Of a DNA stretch of 64,000 bases, positions 22,830 through 33,544 are shown piece by piece. The translations under genes were made by a program, and so were the position numbers. Each line of letters opens with the position of its first letter. The stretch's first letter is position 1. The notes under the pieces are model-generated. The model ran no database searches. It saw nothing but the letters and a program-made list of their open reading frames with translations, and was not told the origin of the DNA. Origin of the DNA: Micrasema longulum (Eukaryota > Arthropoda > Insecta > Trichoptera > Brachycentridae); assembly GCA_022494885.1 (NCBI GenBank), contig JAGVSM010002862.1, positions 80,423 to 144,422 of the forward strand, given 5' to 3'.

Positions 22830-23060
22830 AGTACACCCTTTAGCCTCCTATGGGAGTTAAGGAACATAGCAATATTTAGCACCAGCCTGGGATAGCTCTA
22901 ACCCCATGTTACCTTATGGAGGGGTTAACAGGAAGCGATATCGTTATTGCTTTCTCTGCCCTATTAACAGTTCTAGGAATGTACTATTTCTTAAGCCATT
23001 TCACTAAGACTCTTATAGGGTAACCGAGAAGGGCTTGGTAATCACATTGTCACCACTAGC
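22830..23060. repeat. Unclassified hairpin-rich block
   Basis: The block contains CCTCCTATGGGAGTTAAGG and a hairpin with TAACCCC and GGGGTTA arms around ATGTTACCTTATGGA (about 22898-22928). Its composition differs from the flanks. I know of no family match; it may be an unrecognised retroelement end. Confidence 0.3.
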
Positions 23061-26000
23061 ATACAACTATTGTTATTGGAAACAGAAAATACGAAACACA
23101 ACTTGTTTACATACTATTACTAGTAAAAACAGAGCGGATTAATCTCCGCAATATTGAAAAATGCTTCGAATGCTACGATTTTTTGTAGGACATAAGTAGA
23201 ATGTATATTATAACATTTTATTAATTTTTTTTTATAAACATATTATTCAATAAGGTTTTATTAAATCAATATTGCATCCTTTTGCTGACAGTATCTGTTA
23301 AGCAACATTCTGAATTTATTTGTGGAGATAATTTAAACAAAGTACCTTATGATGGTGGATATTTTCAAACACATATTTTAATTGAAAAAAAATATATGCA
23401 TTTAAAAAATATTTTGGTTTATTTCGTTAAAAAAAAAAGTTGTATTATTGAGAAATGAAAATACTTTTTAAATCAAAAAATTGTTTAACAGATATTGCAG
23501 GTGTAACGACCATTTTTAGATTTTGAAAGTATTAGATTATTCTTAAATACCATTAAATTATTTGTAGTTAGTTAATTTACGGTTTAGAAGTATTTATTTA
23601 ATGTAATTATTTCAAAATCCCAAATAAAGATTAATAGGTTAAGAAAAAAAATATTACTTCATTTTTAATGTTCTACCTTAAATCACACAGAACCTACAAA
23701 ATCTTCAATCACTGAAATATTATTTTTTATTTGTTGGCATTCAGACAGCTACCTTTATTACATTCAAATAGTTTTAATGCAAAAAGTATAACATTCTTTT
23801 ATTTTAATATGTCCATGAATTCTTTTCTTTATATTTTTAATAAAAATTACAAAATGTGTATAAAATTTCAAATGTTTTGTTTATACATAATTAAAAATCA
23901 CGATTCCACCTCTCTAATAGAGCAAATACTCGTGTCAAGAGAAGGAGTTCATTTTACATTAATTTTTAGTATCTAAAACAGGTTTCTAAAAATACAAAAT
24001 TGTATTCTAAAAGAATCATAATTTTCTACTGCATGGAGATTAGGATAGGGTGAAATAATGTGTTTTTTTTTAATTTTGAATAAAATAAATGTACTTCTCT
24101 AGTAAATACATTTCCGATCTGTCACTATAATACCAAATCTAAATAAATAAAACATCTTAAATCTGTTTCATTTACTCCTTATTTTTAAATTTGAAAATGT
24201 ATACTTTTAAGATCTTTGTTGTTTATTTTTTCCTGTGTTTCTATAATTTTTATATGTGTTATCTTTTTAATCACCTTATAACGTAGGTACCATATAAAAC
24301 TGCCGTTTTTACTACAAAACTTATTTTTGGAATACCATTTTTAAGAGGTCATCTTACATAATTAGTATGTTTTCAGAAGGAAACGAGAAACTATGTACAT
24401 TGATCCAGAGTTTCCCTTTATTCTTCAATCTGACCAATTCCTACTTACTGATCGTAATAAACGCTAGTTAATTAGAAACTGTGTTGCGAATTTGCAACAA
24501 CCACAATACTTAAATTTGGCTATGTAACTACTACACATTTTATTAATCCCACTAATAACCATAACCATCTTTAAAAAAAAGTTTGAAAATTATATAATCG
24601 TGTAAAACTGATATTAAAATTTCATTTTGTAATGATTTGCTGCGTATTTAATTTAAATATCCGTGCAGTATGATCTTGATACGTTTATTTTCCGGCGCCG
24701 ACGGGTACTGAAAATCTATAATTACGTTTAACTCTATTAAAAACATTACTTTTGAGGTAAGATCGTAATAATATTGATTTTTAATAATAATATGAATGTA
24801 TTTAATTAAAACTTGATATAATATTAATAAAAATACACATTAGTAATAGAGCATCACAAGTCTGCAAGCAAGGAACGAGGCGCATCTTATAAAGAATAAG
24901 TACTTTAAGATTTAAAATATTCTATATAATTTATACTCTTAATTTTAGAAATAAGTTGGAAATAATTCCAACTTAGTTAAAAAATAAAGAGTTTTTTTAT
25001 TTTATTTTAAATATTTGTTCATTTTTTTTATTAGAAACACGCTGATAAACTGATAATTGATTTTTAGTTTAACACGATTTAAGGTATTTTTTTTTTAAAA
25101 GTATGATTTTCAAAACAATAAATATTTATAAAGACACCGAGTTTTTAAAAGTGACTTTGTCTATACTATTTTTTCGGTTCGTGAATTTGTTAAATTTTTA
25201 TTTTATATAATGAAAAACATGTACTTATATTTTACTACAGAGAAGTTTTTTTTATAATAAGAATACAAGCATTAATCAATCAAATGCATTGAAAAGTCTC
25301 AAAAAAATTAATGTTTTTTAATTATGACTAATACGTAACTAAAGAATTTCATTTTGCTGTCGACTGTGAGTCACATTTTTACTAAAGAAAATATGCATAT
25401 AAATATGTAAAAGGAATGAAATACATTGGTACTCTTTACACTATAGGCGTCTTACTTATTGGGATTATGGGGTTTTCGTCAGTTCTCTCACGTCTCGTCT
25501 CCTAATCACGTCCATTAGGCGCGTAATTAACCGACACGTTACAGGTTCATGTTAGGAATAGAGATTTCACGTCAAAATCTAATTCATGATTTTGCAGTAG
25601 GTGATTCATACGTCCACAGTTCAAAGTCAAAAGACTTCAGAATAGAAAATTTGTTATAAGCCGAAATGAGTTTAGTAGTATAAGGATTGTTTAGTAAAAA
25701 GCATAATATCTAGTCAAAATAATCAATCTATACTGCATTATCAAAAATTAATCACACACAAAAATAAAACAATAGACATTTCGTTGTAATAATTAAGGAA
25801 AAAAAATAATGCTGTAAACAGTTCAGATGAAAAATAAAATAGAATTATCTAAATATGTATTCAACAATACATGTTTATTTTTTTCTGCAAATTCTCATTT
25901 TGAAAAGTATCACTGAAGCGCAATAATATACCTTCATAGTCTTTTTAATTAAACATTTTTTTCCAAATTACCTAGGCATTAATGCCCTACTTAAACTTTA

Positions 26001-27195
26001 CTGCAATCAGTATCGATTGCCTAAAATAAACGGATTATAATAGATACGTTATTTTGCGTTATTCATATTTGTTCTAAAAATATTTTCTTTACGGGATTAA
26101 AAATATTTAGTAAGTATGGAAGAAATCATGTTGCTGTGAAATTAAGTACTGTCAATAAACCAAATCATCAAATTAAATATTAACATAAAATCAATTTAAA
26201 AATCTACAGCCAAATAATGTTAAAATGAATGTTAATTATACCGCTGTCATCTGCTTCGTTTTTCTTACGGCTTTCGGGTAAAATGTGCTGGCATTTCTCG
26301 TCCTTCGAAAATTCACTGCTTATTTCACAAGAAATTAATTATTCGTATAAAAATAACCCGCAATTAATATTTACTTAAATATTATTTTATAAAATTGATA
26401 ACACTACACCAATATTTTAAAACTCGATAACACAGGGCCCTGAGCTTACTAAATCGTCGAAGAAAACATTACTTTAAATTATTTTTAATCAAAGTTATCA
26501 CATATGAATTAATACACCGTAATTTATTGAATAGTCTTGATACAATAATTATTACGTAGGTCATTATAACAGTCCAAACACGATGAAAAACATATTCCTT
26601 TTGCGTTTTATAGTAATGATTATTGACGGATAAACATATTATATACATAAATATTTGTAAAATCTATTTTTACGTACGTAATTTATCATTAAATATACCA
26701 AAACGACTTGAATTTTTATTATTTATCTGAACTCTCGTTCTAATATAAATTTTATTTTAAAAATGCACATAACACTTGAATAAATAGTATTAATTGTTCT
26801 AAATTACACATGTTTTGATTAAAATTATTACATAATATTCACATCAACTCAATTCGAGTAATCGAAATTATTTTTTAACTAAGACCACTTCCCAAGGACC
26901 GTCACAAGAAAAATTGGAAACTGAACAGAACTAAAAATGTTGCTACACATTTTTAAGTATAAAAATAGTGCGTGTGCTGTACACAATATGTTGCAAGATT
27001 TGTTTCGAGTTGCCTACAATTATGAGCCGGTAGTATTGTCACAATTTTCAGACAGTACTAAACCATAATTTACTTGAATCAATTTTCTATACGTTTTTAT
27101 TTTCAAGCTGCATGTTTTCTTGTTTATTTATTTACACCAATAAACGCCTCACAGTTTTGTATCGTTGGTTAACAAAATATTTTTTTATTAGTGTT
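23061..27195. other. 4.1 kb AT-rich DNA almost without features
   Basis: No repeat families seen elsewhere in the window occur here. An 81-codon frame at 23731-23976 is AT-driven. A small GC-richer patch at 25440-25560 (CTCACGTCTCGTCTCC, TTAGGCGCGTAATTAACCG) and another at 24686-24712 (TTCCGGCGCCGACGGG) stand out. The TAATTA strings are homeodomain-type, but are expected by chance at this AT content. Confidence 0.5.
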
Positions 27196-27480
27196 TAATT
27201 TGTCGGCCTCGTGGTGTATGGTCGGTGCATTTGCCTACCATGGATGACGTCTCGGGTTCGATTCTCTACATGGTTGATAGGAAACATTTATTTAAAAGTG
27301 TGTTTTTACACTTGTATATTTCATAGTCCCTGGACTGGTACCTGAAGCGTAAGACTTATCATCTTACCTTCATGTAACAAAAAAGATCAAGATACGCTGC
27401 AATTGGTGTATTAATGCAGTGCCCTATGCACCATTAGGTACGGAAAGGGAATGATGATGATGATGATGTAATTTCGTCGG
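27196..27480 (+). mobile_element. SINE-A, near-complete, (GAT)n tail, target duplication
   Basis: The element (27205-27468) begins GGCCTCGTGGTGTATGG (A box) with B box TCGGGTTCGATTC. It carries the family body GTCCCTGGACTGGTACCTGA, AGATCAAGATACGCTGCAAT and GTGCCCTATGCACCATTAGG. It ends in (GAT)6-type repeats. Flanks are TAATTTGTCGG (27196-27206, overlapping the first two bases) and TAATTTCGTCGG (27469-27480), an 11-12 bp duplication with one indel. The trinucleotide tail, in place of poly-A, suggests mobilisation by an RTE-like LINE. Confidence 0.9.
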
Positions 27481-27780
27481 GTTTCTGGCACAAGTTGGTA
27501 ACTACAAATTTTCGAAAAATTAGATGTCTTACCTTATACACAGTATCAAATAGTCTTTGTTTAAAAAGTAAATAAAAATATTTCGTATTACATAAATACC
27601 AAAAATAATATTTTAAAAGATTTGACATGTGGTTTTATTTGAATTGTTGATTTAGGATAAACTTGTAACTTTAAAATTGCAATATCTCAAAACTAGTAAA
27701 ATATAGTTTCCAACCTAACGATTTGTAAGTTTGTAAGATAATTGAAAAGAAAAAAAATATTATTTTACGTTTTGGAAAAT
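27481..27780. other. AT-rich DNA, no feature seen
   Basis: A 64-codon minus-strand frame (27434-27628) crosses the SINE tail and is chance. Confidence 0.5.
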
Positions 27781-28115
27781 AATATTTTTATGTTTGTCTT
27801 TGTCTGTGTCCGGGCGGATGAAGAATACAGTGCTGTATAAAATAGAACCGAAACCCTGGACGAGTGTTCCCCACTTGATAGCTGGCTACTTTTAATTTAA
27901 AAATAATTAAAATTGAGATCTAGTGGAGATTGGTCCGCCTTAGTGTAGTGGTTGTTGCGTTCGCCCACTATACTTGAGGTCCGGGGTTCGATTCTTCGGA
28001 AAATTGACAGGAAATATTGATTGAAAGGGTGATTCTACAATGTAATATTCTATGTTCCTAGACTGGCGCCTAAAAAGCTGATACGTTGCAGTTGCGTTGG
28101 AATATGATGGAGATT
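27781..28115 (+). mobile_element. Long-form SINE: extra head plus SINE-A-like unit
   Basis: A head block (27786-27900: TGTCTGTGTCCGGGCGGATG, GAAGAATACAGTGCTGT, CCCTGGACGAG) precedes a tRNA-like unit (27932-28107). That unit has an A box (GCCTTAGTGTAGTGG), a B box (GGGGTTCGATTC), the body GACTGGCGCC and a shortened tail. The tRNA-like unit itself is flanked by TGGAGATT at 27924-27931 and 28108-28115. The same head and unit recur on the minus strand at 33545-33765 and 43600-43765, so they form a composite family. Confidence 0.65.
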
Positions 28116-28570
28116 ATTGAATAGACACGTTACACGCGCGTAATAAATGGCATTTCAATTCGTTGGTAGAACACTTCTTTGGATTTCTTTCTTACATAAA
28201 TATTTGCATACTTATCGTGATTTTCCACCTCTTTTTCAAATTGTTGAGAGAGACTAAAACGTATTTTTAAATGTGTATTCAGGAAAAATATGTTTTTTAA
28301 CGTTTCAATCATATTTTACAATAACGTGTTTTTTTTTTGTTTTACTAACAATGTTTGAAAATAAATGTCATAAATGGCATGACTTAGGCGGTGATATTAT
28401 ATACGCGGTGATAGATTGCCGTCAATAATTCGCTAAATCTGAAATGCATTAATAACATAACTTATTTAATTATTTTATGTCATTGGAGAGAAATATTTAT
28501 TTACCTTTGTCTATATTTATTAGTTTGCTTATAATTTCAAGTTCACGGACCCATCTTTAAAACAAATAAT
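28116..28570. other. AT-rich DNA, no feature seen
   Basis: A 60-codon minus-strand frame at 28130-28312 has no signature. Confidence 0.5.
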
Positions 28571-28574
28571 ACTT

Positions 28575-28850
28575 AAATTTGTTGGAACAGTAAGGGAAAA
28601 CATTTTTGAGAAGGGAATTTGGGAGTCAAGGCATTTACAGGGCTTATGACCTGTCATTGACTGGTTTAAGTGACCACTTTACACACTGTGTAACGTTCAT
28701 CATTCTGCCTATGTTTAAACATCCACATTTCCTCAACTCTTCTACCTGTTATGAAACCTTTATGATGTGGGTGAGATTCATTTGGCTGAACCAATTCACC
28801 TACTAGGCAACGCCTGAAAACAATTTTCTAATTTTGTATACTTTTCCTTT
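28575..28850 (+). mobile_element. Foldback element, short-end arm and centre
   Basis: It starts AAATTTGTTGGAACAG and runs through GCATTTACAGGGCTTATG, ACCTGTCATTGACTGG and ACACACTGTGTAACGTTCA to the centre (CTAGGCAACGCCTGAAAAC). The second arm is missing. The 66-codon frame at 28606-28806 is a chance translation of this repeat: a similar frame occurs in the copy at 62300. Confidence 0.75.
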
Positions 28851-28877
28851 TACCAGGTAGTTACTTCAACAATATTT

Positions 28878-29037
28878 TGAGTATGTCGAAATGCTTGGAC
28901 TGGCTGGATTTTCTCCCTAGGGTGTTGTTCATATTTAAATTTGTTGCAACAGAGAGGGAAAGCATTTTTGAGAAGGGAATATGGGAGTCTAGAAAACCCA
29001 GCCAGTCTGCAAGCATTTGGACATACTCAAAACATTG
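28878..29037. mobile_element. Internally deleted foldback element
   Basis: The long-end sequence (CAATATTTTGAGTATGTC, CTTGGACTGGCTGGATTT) runs inward to GGGAGTCTAG. It is then joined directly to the inverted long end (CCCAGCCAGTCTGCAAGC, GGACATACTCAAAACATTG). Both terminal long ends are present, and everything between GTCTAG and the second end is deleted. Confidence 0.7.
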
Positions 29038-29039
29038 AC

Positions 29040-29705
29040 GAATAATACTTGACTGAATTGTGTTTTACAATTGAACATGTGAGTGGATGATGGCGATCTA
29101 ATAATAACAATTATTTTTATTCTAGTAAAATGGCTAAATGGTGCAGAAACAATTCTACCATATAAAACAAAAAAAATATTCGTACAACAATGTAGAGATA
29201 ACTTACGGAATCATTTGTAAAAAAAACCTACACCAAAGAAGAACACAAAATTCAGCAGAACATTCTGCTTGTGTAAGGGAAGGCCTGTCGATGGCTGTCA
29301 ACAGGCTGTCTTCTTCTCAAGAGTTTTAAGTGGTTTCCTCTTTACTTTTTAGCGTTGCAATTGCTTAGAAGTTCTTGATTGGCTCACTATAGAATATCCA
29401 TCCTGATTCCAACACTGAATGAAAAAATAGAAGCTTCTTAAGAGCAGAAAAAATCGTCTTTATGAAATACAAACCTTGTACATTAGGGTGTGCCGATAAT
29501 TTTTTTTTCCGAATTTCGAAATGAAAAGGGTCTAAAAAATTGCTTTTTGGATCACTCAGAATGCAAAAAATATTCGATACTACGTTTGGCTCTCAACCAG
29601 AGTTTGACGTTTTCGAAAAAGTCGATTCTTTGGAGTAAACCGGCTGTCATTTCGTATTTAAGTAAGAAAATCAGTCTAAATCAATGTTATAATGTGCATT
29701 AAATC
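29040..29705. other. No supported gene
   Basis: Frames at 29138-29329 and 29490-29702 (63 and 70 codons) are without domains. A small hairpin, GCCTGT...ACAGGC, lies near 29283. Confidence 0.45.
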
Positions 29706-29710
29706 TTATT

Positions 29711-29920
29711 AGAGGAAGACCGAGAAAGACATGGCACGATCAAGTCCATCAAATACTTGAAGATGGACATGTCAAAAGTAGGAATAATCGGCGTGCGTGC
29801 ATGAGAAGATGTATGAATGTAGAGGAAACGAGGTCTGTATGCCAAGATAGAGTGTTATGGCGTTCTATCCTCTCTGCCTACTCCTACGGGGAAACGGCGT
29901 GATGGTTTGTTGTTGTTGTT
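29711..29920 (+). pseudogene. RTE-type LINE C-terminus, (TTG)n tail
   Basis: The frame reads RGRPRKTWHDQVHQILEDGH, then CMRRCMNVEETRSVCQDR and LWRSILSAYSYGETA, with a stop at 29900-29902. The terminal GATGG is followed by (TTG)4. It is clearly the same family as 18742-19250: conserved RPRKTWHDQ and CMNVEE-R-x-x-CQ blocks and YxYGE-A ending. It is truncated at the 5' end just after RGRPRK. Confidence 0.8.
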
Positions 29921-30610
29921 AAGGGCGTGAGTTGCACTTTGTTTAATAATAAATGGGTAAAATTGTTTTAATAGGCCATTGTTTTCGTCAATATAAGCCA
30001 GGCGCTCGACGGAATTAGTTCCGCGGAGTGTTAACTTTTCCGTTTCGGTAGTTTTAAAGCGCATTCGAATTTGTAATGTGATGAAATTATTTCTTTACGA
30101 TCACAAAATAATTTTATCAATATAGATAATTAACAAAATGTTCAGACAGTGATAAACTTCAAACCTCAGTTGAGGGCCAAAAGTAGTATGTAATATTTTT
30201 ATAAATAATTTTTACGTTCAATGTGATCTAAAATGCAACTTTTTAGACCCCTTTCACTAGTTGTCGTAATATGTATAATAATTATATGAATAAGAATTTC
30301 AAAAAATAAAAACTTAATGAAAAATTGAAACTAAAATACAAATTAAAATTTTATTTGTAAGATATGCATAAATTAGATAAAATAAATTATTATGTCTCGC
30401 AAATTTTAAAACATATCCTTTTTTTATATAATTGAATATTTCGCGTAGGTATAGCCTGTTCACATAAAGCCAACTTACCCATCAAAAAGTGGCAGAAAAC
30501 GAATTTTGACAGAGTATGAAAGTGTTATGTTATTAATAATTGTACCAGTGTTAAAATTATTTCTTCATTTTACTATTCATACATGCATGCATGTTACAAA
30601 ATAATGAAAT
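29921..30610. other. AT-rich DNA, no feature seen
   Basis: A 69-codon minus-strand frame (29855-30064) overlaps the LINE tail and is chance. Confidence 0.5.
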
Positions 30611-30615
30611 AGTAA

Positions 30616-30672
30616 CGTATCCATAACTCTATGAGGCCAAGAGCCCAGTGTTGAGTTGGGATACAACATAAT
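30616..30672 (-). repeat. LINE 3'-end stem-loop copy
   Basis: The minus strand reads GTATCCCAACTCAACACTGG and ends TAGAGTTATGGATAC. It folds as an outer stem (GTATCC..AACTC with GAGTT..GGATAC) and an inner GGGC/GCCT stem. The inverted counterpart lies at 33036-33088. Confidence 0.55.
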
Positions 30673-30928
30673 GGAAAGTGGATATTTTTAACCCCAAATA
30701 TCTCTGCTTATGGATTTTGGAACATTACACCTTTATCCACCCATATCTTCAGTTCTTAAATGATCTAGTGAAGTTAATTTAAAACGAACATGAAATATAA
30801 TTTAGTTAATTTTCTGCTTTATTTTTCTTCAATTCAGTCATTTCCGACATGTCTGTTTTTAGGAATTAAATACTAATTATAACAATAAAAATACGTATAT
30901 GATTTTATTCTACTTTTATTTATAAATG

Positions 30929-31010
30929 TTTACCAGTGACCGGGTTTCGTCGTAACCGACTATGTCCTGTCTGACGATATTGGTCACGACGAAACCCGAT
31001 CACTGGTAAA
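30929..31010. ncRNA. Palindrome with hammerhead-like core
   Basis: Left arm TTTACCAGTGACCGGGTTTC (on to 30953) and right arm GAAACCCGATCACTGGTAAA (from 30986) are inverted repeats of 25 bp with one mismatch. On the plus strand CTGACGA (30971-30977) and GAAAC (30991-30995) match the order of the hammerhead core. The left arm read on the minus strand gives GAAACCCGGTCACTGG, which would place GUC at a tiny stem III. A plain stem II is not evident, so activity is doubtful. The arms share GAAACC(C)GGTCACTGG with the motif at 32574, so both are probably ends of one element family, possibly Penelope-like. Confidence 0.45.
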
Positions 31011-31800
31011 AAAAAAGTGGAATATAGTTATAGTTATAATTAAAATGCAGATCCACCAAAAAATGCCAGTGGAAAAACTCAATCTATTAATTAAATACTA
31101 TTTTTTAAACTTAGTCATACCATGTTTTTTGGTTTCTTTCTTGGTTTTTTTTAAGATGTATATTTCAATCGTTAAGATTGTAATCATCTCCAATCTCACT
31201 ATTTATCTCCAAACTCGCCGCTGCTGTCTTTATTTTGTCGATAATGCTTGTCTAAGACTTACACTAAATTATTTTTTTGTCATTTTTGCACCTATTTTAC
31301 ATAGTTTAATCATAACTTCGCCTAAAATATTGTTTTTACCTACATTCGCTTGCAATATAATTTTAAAACACTTAGATATTTGTCTCTAATACTGTGTAAA
31401 ACAGGCGATCGTGGGAGACATTCAAATTAGTACACGGACCAGCAACCATACTATCGCCTTCGCTTAGTGACAGTAAGTTGTCACCAGAATATGCGGCGTC
31501 CGATTTCTATTTTTTATTTCTTTGTTTCATTCAAGGACAAACTGCACCCCCAAAATTTTTCTGAAGTACCTACTTTCCAAAATCAATTAGGCATCTCAAT
31601 TATTTTTAAAGGCTGCTATTATTTGTGGCATGCAATTCTGAGTTTCCGAGAAACATTTATTCATTTAAAGCCACATTTTTTATTTAAATCTCTCTCTAGG
31701 ATGTACCGTGCTGGAGGAATTATTAGGTTTTTTTGTACTTTTCTTTAATTCATATATTTTGATCGTTTAAAGAAATGTATTTAATGTCATATTTACCTTC
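31011..31800. other. AT-rich DNA with chance frames
   Basis: Frames at 31045-31389 (114 codons) and 31467-31748 (93 codons) are hydrophobic or Phe/Leu-rich, as expected from T-rich DNA, and show no domain. No splice context supports them. Confidence 0.45.
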
Positions 31801-31805
31801 ATCGA

Positions 31806-31960
31806 TATCATCAGCCCTCTCGTGTCTTATGGTGAATAAAGGTCTTCCCCTTAAATCTCCACATATCTCTATCTTGAGCAAACCGCATCTTACTTATATA
31901 TAATATTCGTGCCATTGGACCGCCTGACCTAAGGCCTGCCAATACTTCTTCTGCCTGTCC
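31806..31960 (-). pseudogene. LINE C-terminal fragment
   Basis: The minus strand encodes GGPMARILYISKMRFAQDRD, then MWRFKGKTFIHHKTREG and a stop, followed by TGATGATATCGATG. The A-Q-D-R-D-x-W-R block close to the stop, with a GAT-type tail, is the usual end of RTE-like LINE proteins. Only about 38 codons are readable. Confidence 0.45.
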
Positions 31961-31989
31961 TGGATTATTCACTCGGGTCGATTCATTTG

Positions 31990-32570
31990 ATCTGTGTAAA
32001 TCACATGTTTATGGAGCTTGTACTTCTCGATTCTCCTTGTTCACTATGAAAGTTGATTCTTAGTAATTTAAATCAATTAATTTCAAATAATTAATTCGTG
32101 AAAATGACCTTCGAACTTATCGTTCTATATTCTAAACAATACCTCACCCCGTGGTGTTCGCAGTTAACCGAATTTACGCCGGAACAGTTAGAAATGATTC
32201 AGCCCAAGCTTTACGCCGATAACTTATGCATGGAGTTATAAGTTATGCAAATGATTGACAAGCATGACAAGCGCGTTACGTGAGAATGTACGAGAATACC
32301 CGTTTAGTGTATGGTCTGTACGCCGTACATATATTATAACGCATACGTTACGGGTTTAGGAAATCGTCTACGTGCGCAATTAGGTCCCGAACTAGACTGA
32401 ACTAATTGACAAGTTAACAATTATATAGCTGCGAGTACACGAATACCGCTTCAGTATGCCGTGCGAGATACTAGCTTCGACAAACATCGTATTCGAAAAA
32501 GTTTGTAATGGCAAATTAATTTATTATATAAATAAAAGACGAGTGATAACTGTAATCCACAAATTAGGAA
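31990..32570. other. GC-richer island (about 32130-32470) in AT-rich DNA
   Basis: The block contains CCCCGTGGTGTTCGCAG, ACGCCGGAACAG, TGACAAGCGCGTTACG and GTCTGTACGCCGTACA. A small inverted pair, AACTTATGCAT/TAAGTTATGCA, occurs near 32222. There is no gene I can name. A 76-codon frame (32456-32686) runs into the hammerhead-like motif and is not convincing. Confidence 0.3.
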
Positions 32571-32573
32571 TAT

Positions 32574-32613
32574 CCAGTGACCGGTTTCATCACTTTCGCG
32601 ACATCTTCGAGAC
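32574..32613 (-). ncRNA. Hammerhead-like motif (Penelope-type terminus)
   Basis: On the minus strand: CTCGAAGA (core CUGAAGA with one extra or altered base), then GTCGC-GAAA-GTGAT, which pairs fully as a 5-bp stem (with wobbles) closed by a GAAA tetraloop, then GAAACCGGTC ending at ACTGG. This is the order core 1, stem II, GAAA, minimal stem III, GUC of a hammerhead ribozyme. Penelope-like retroelements are known to carry such minimal hammerheads. No Penelope polymerase or GIY-YIG reading frame is visible nearby. Confidence 0.5.
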
Positions 32614-32689
32614 TAGTATCTTTATTGAGGAGTTCAATGTATTTATACAAAACAGAGGTAAGGATAGAAAATTCAAAGTTATTTGAAAG

Positions 32690-33029
32690 AAAATGTAATA
32701 AAGCTATTTTTATCTTAAGGATCATTATCAATTTTTTTTCGGGTTAACTAATGAGTTGATATAATGCTATTATAATGAGTTTAAGTATATTATTTTATTT
32801 TAACTTACCTTATCTTACCTACTTTATCTTATCTTAACATTATTTGATAACTTAATAAGCAGCACTAAATCTGAAATTTCCTTTCTATCACTAATAACTA
32901 TTAATTTTAACTGCTTCATTAAACATTTTTAGTTCAGCTCTTTAATTGTAATGTTTAATTTTAAATTTCTCAATCTTAAAAACTTCAGTTGGACCTTCTC
33001 CATAATTATGTACATGCTTCCATTTCCCA
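32690..33029. other. AT-rich DNA, perhaps LINE 3' untranslated sequence
   Basis: No frame is readable. It precedes the stem-loop end at 33036. Confidence 0.35.
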
Positions 33030-33150
33030 TAATGTTGTATCCCAACTCAACACAGGGCCCTTGACCCTATAGAGTTTGGGATACGTTTTTTTTTTTTTTG
33101 TAATGTGTATTTATTTGTGTAAATAAATTTTTAAAAATAAATAAATAAAC
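33030..33150 (+). mobile_element. LINE 3' end: stem-loop and A/T-rich tail
   Basis: GTATCCCAACTCAACACAGG, GCCCTTGACCCTATAGAG and TTTGGGATAC form a nested stem-loop. A T14 run and a (TAAA)n-like tail ending near 33150 follow. The same terminal structure follows the LINE frame at 50731-51108. Confidence 0.6.
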
Positions 33151-33544
33151 GCTTTTTAAATAAATAATGAAAGTAGGTATGTTGCAAATTAATTCATCCA
33201 AAGTAGAGTTATTTTATACCGATAATTCACTGCTCGGCAAGCCTCTCTTGGTACAAATTGTGTTCTGGCTTCATTAGCTGAAGAGTCGGTGAAAAATCGG
33301 CAGAATTAAGCAGACCGTAAAATATTAAGGTAGTCAACTTCATAGATCGGTTAGATGTTGACAAATTGCGTGCCTTAGGGACGTCTTAGCCAAATTGGTT
33401 CGTCTACCTTAAATTATTTAGTTGAGTGTTCAGCTAGTACTAGCGTATCTTGTCTCTTCCAACTATTTAAACTCTTAATACCTACTCTTGTGTGTAAAAT
33501 ATTTATTAATTTATAATAAACGAAGTGTCTCGAGCATCATTTAC

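Noticed and set aside
28606..28806. Similar frames at 28606 and 62284 suggesting a conserved small protein
   Set aside because: Both are translations of the same foldback arm. Similarity reflects shared DNA, and the frame is broken in other copies.
31045..31389. 114-codon hydrophobic frame resembling a membrane protein
   Set aside because: Hydrophobicity follows from T-rich DNA (Phe/Leu/Ile codons). No conserved residues or splice signals.
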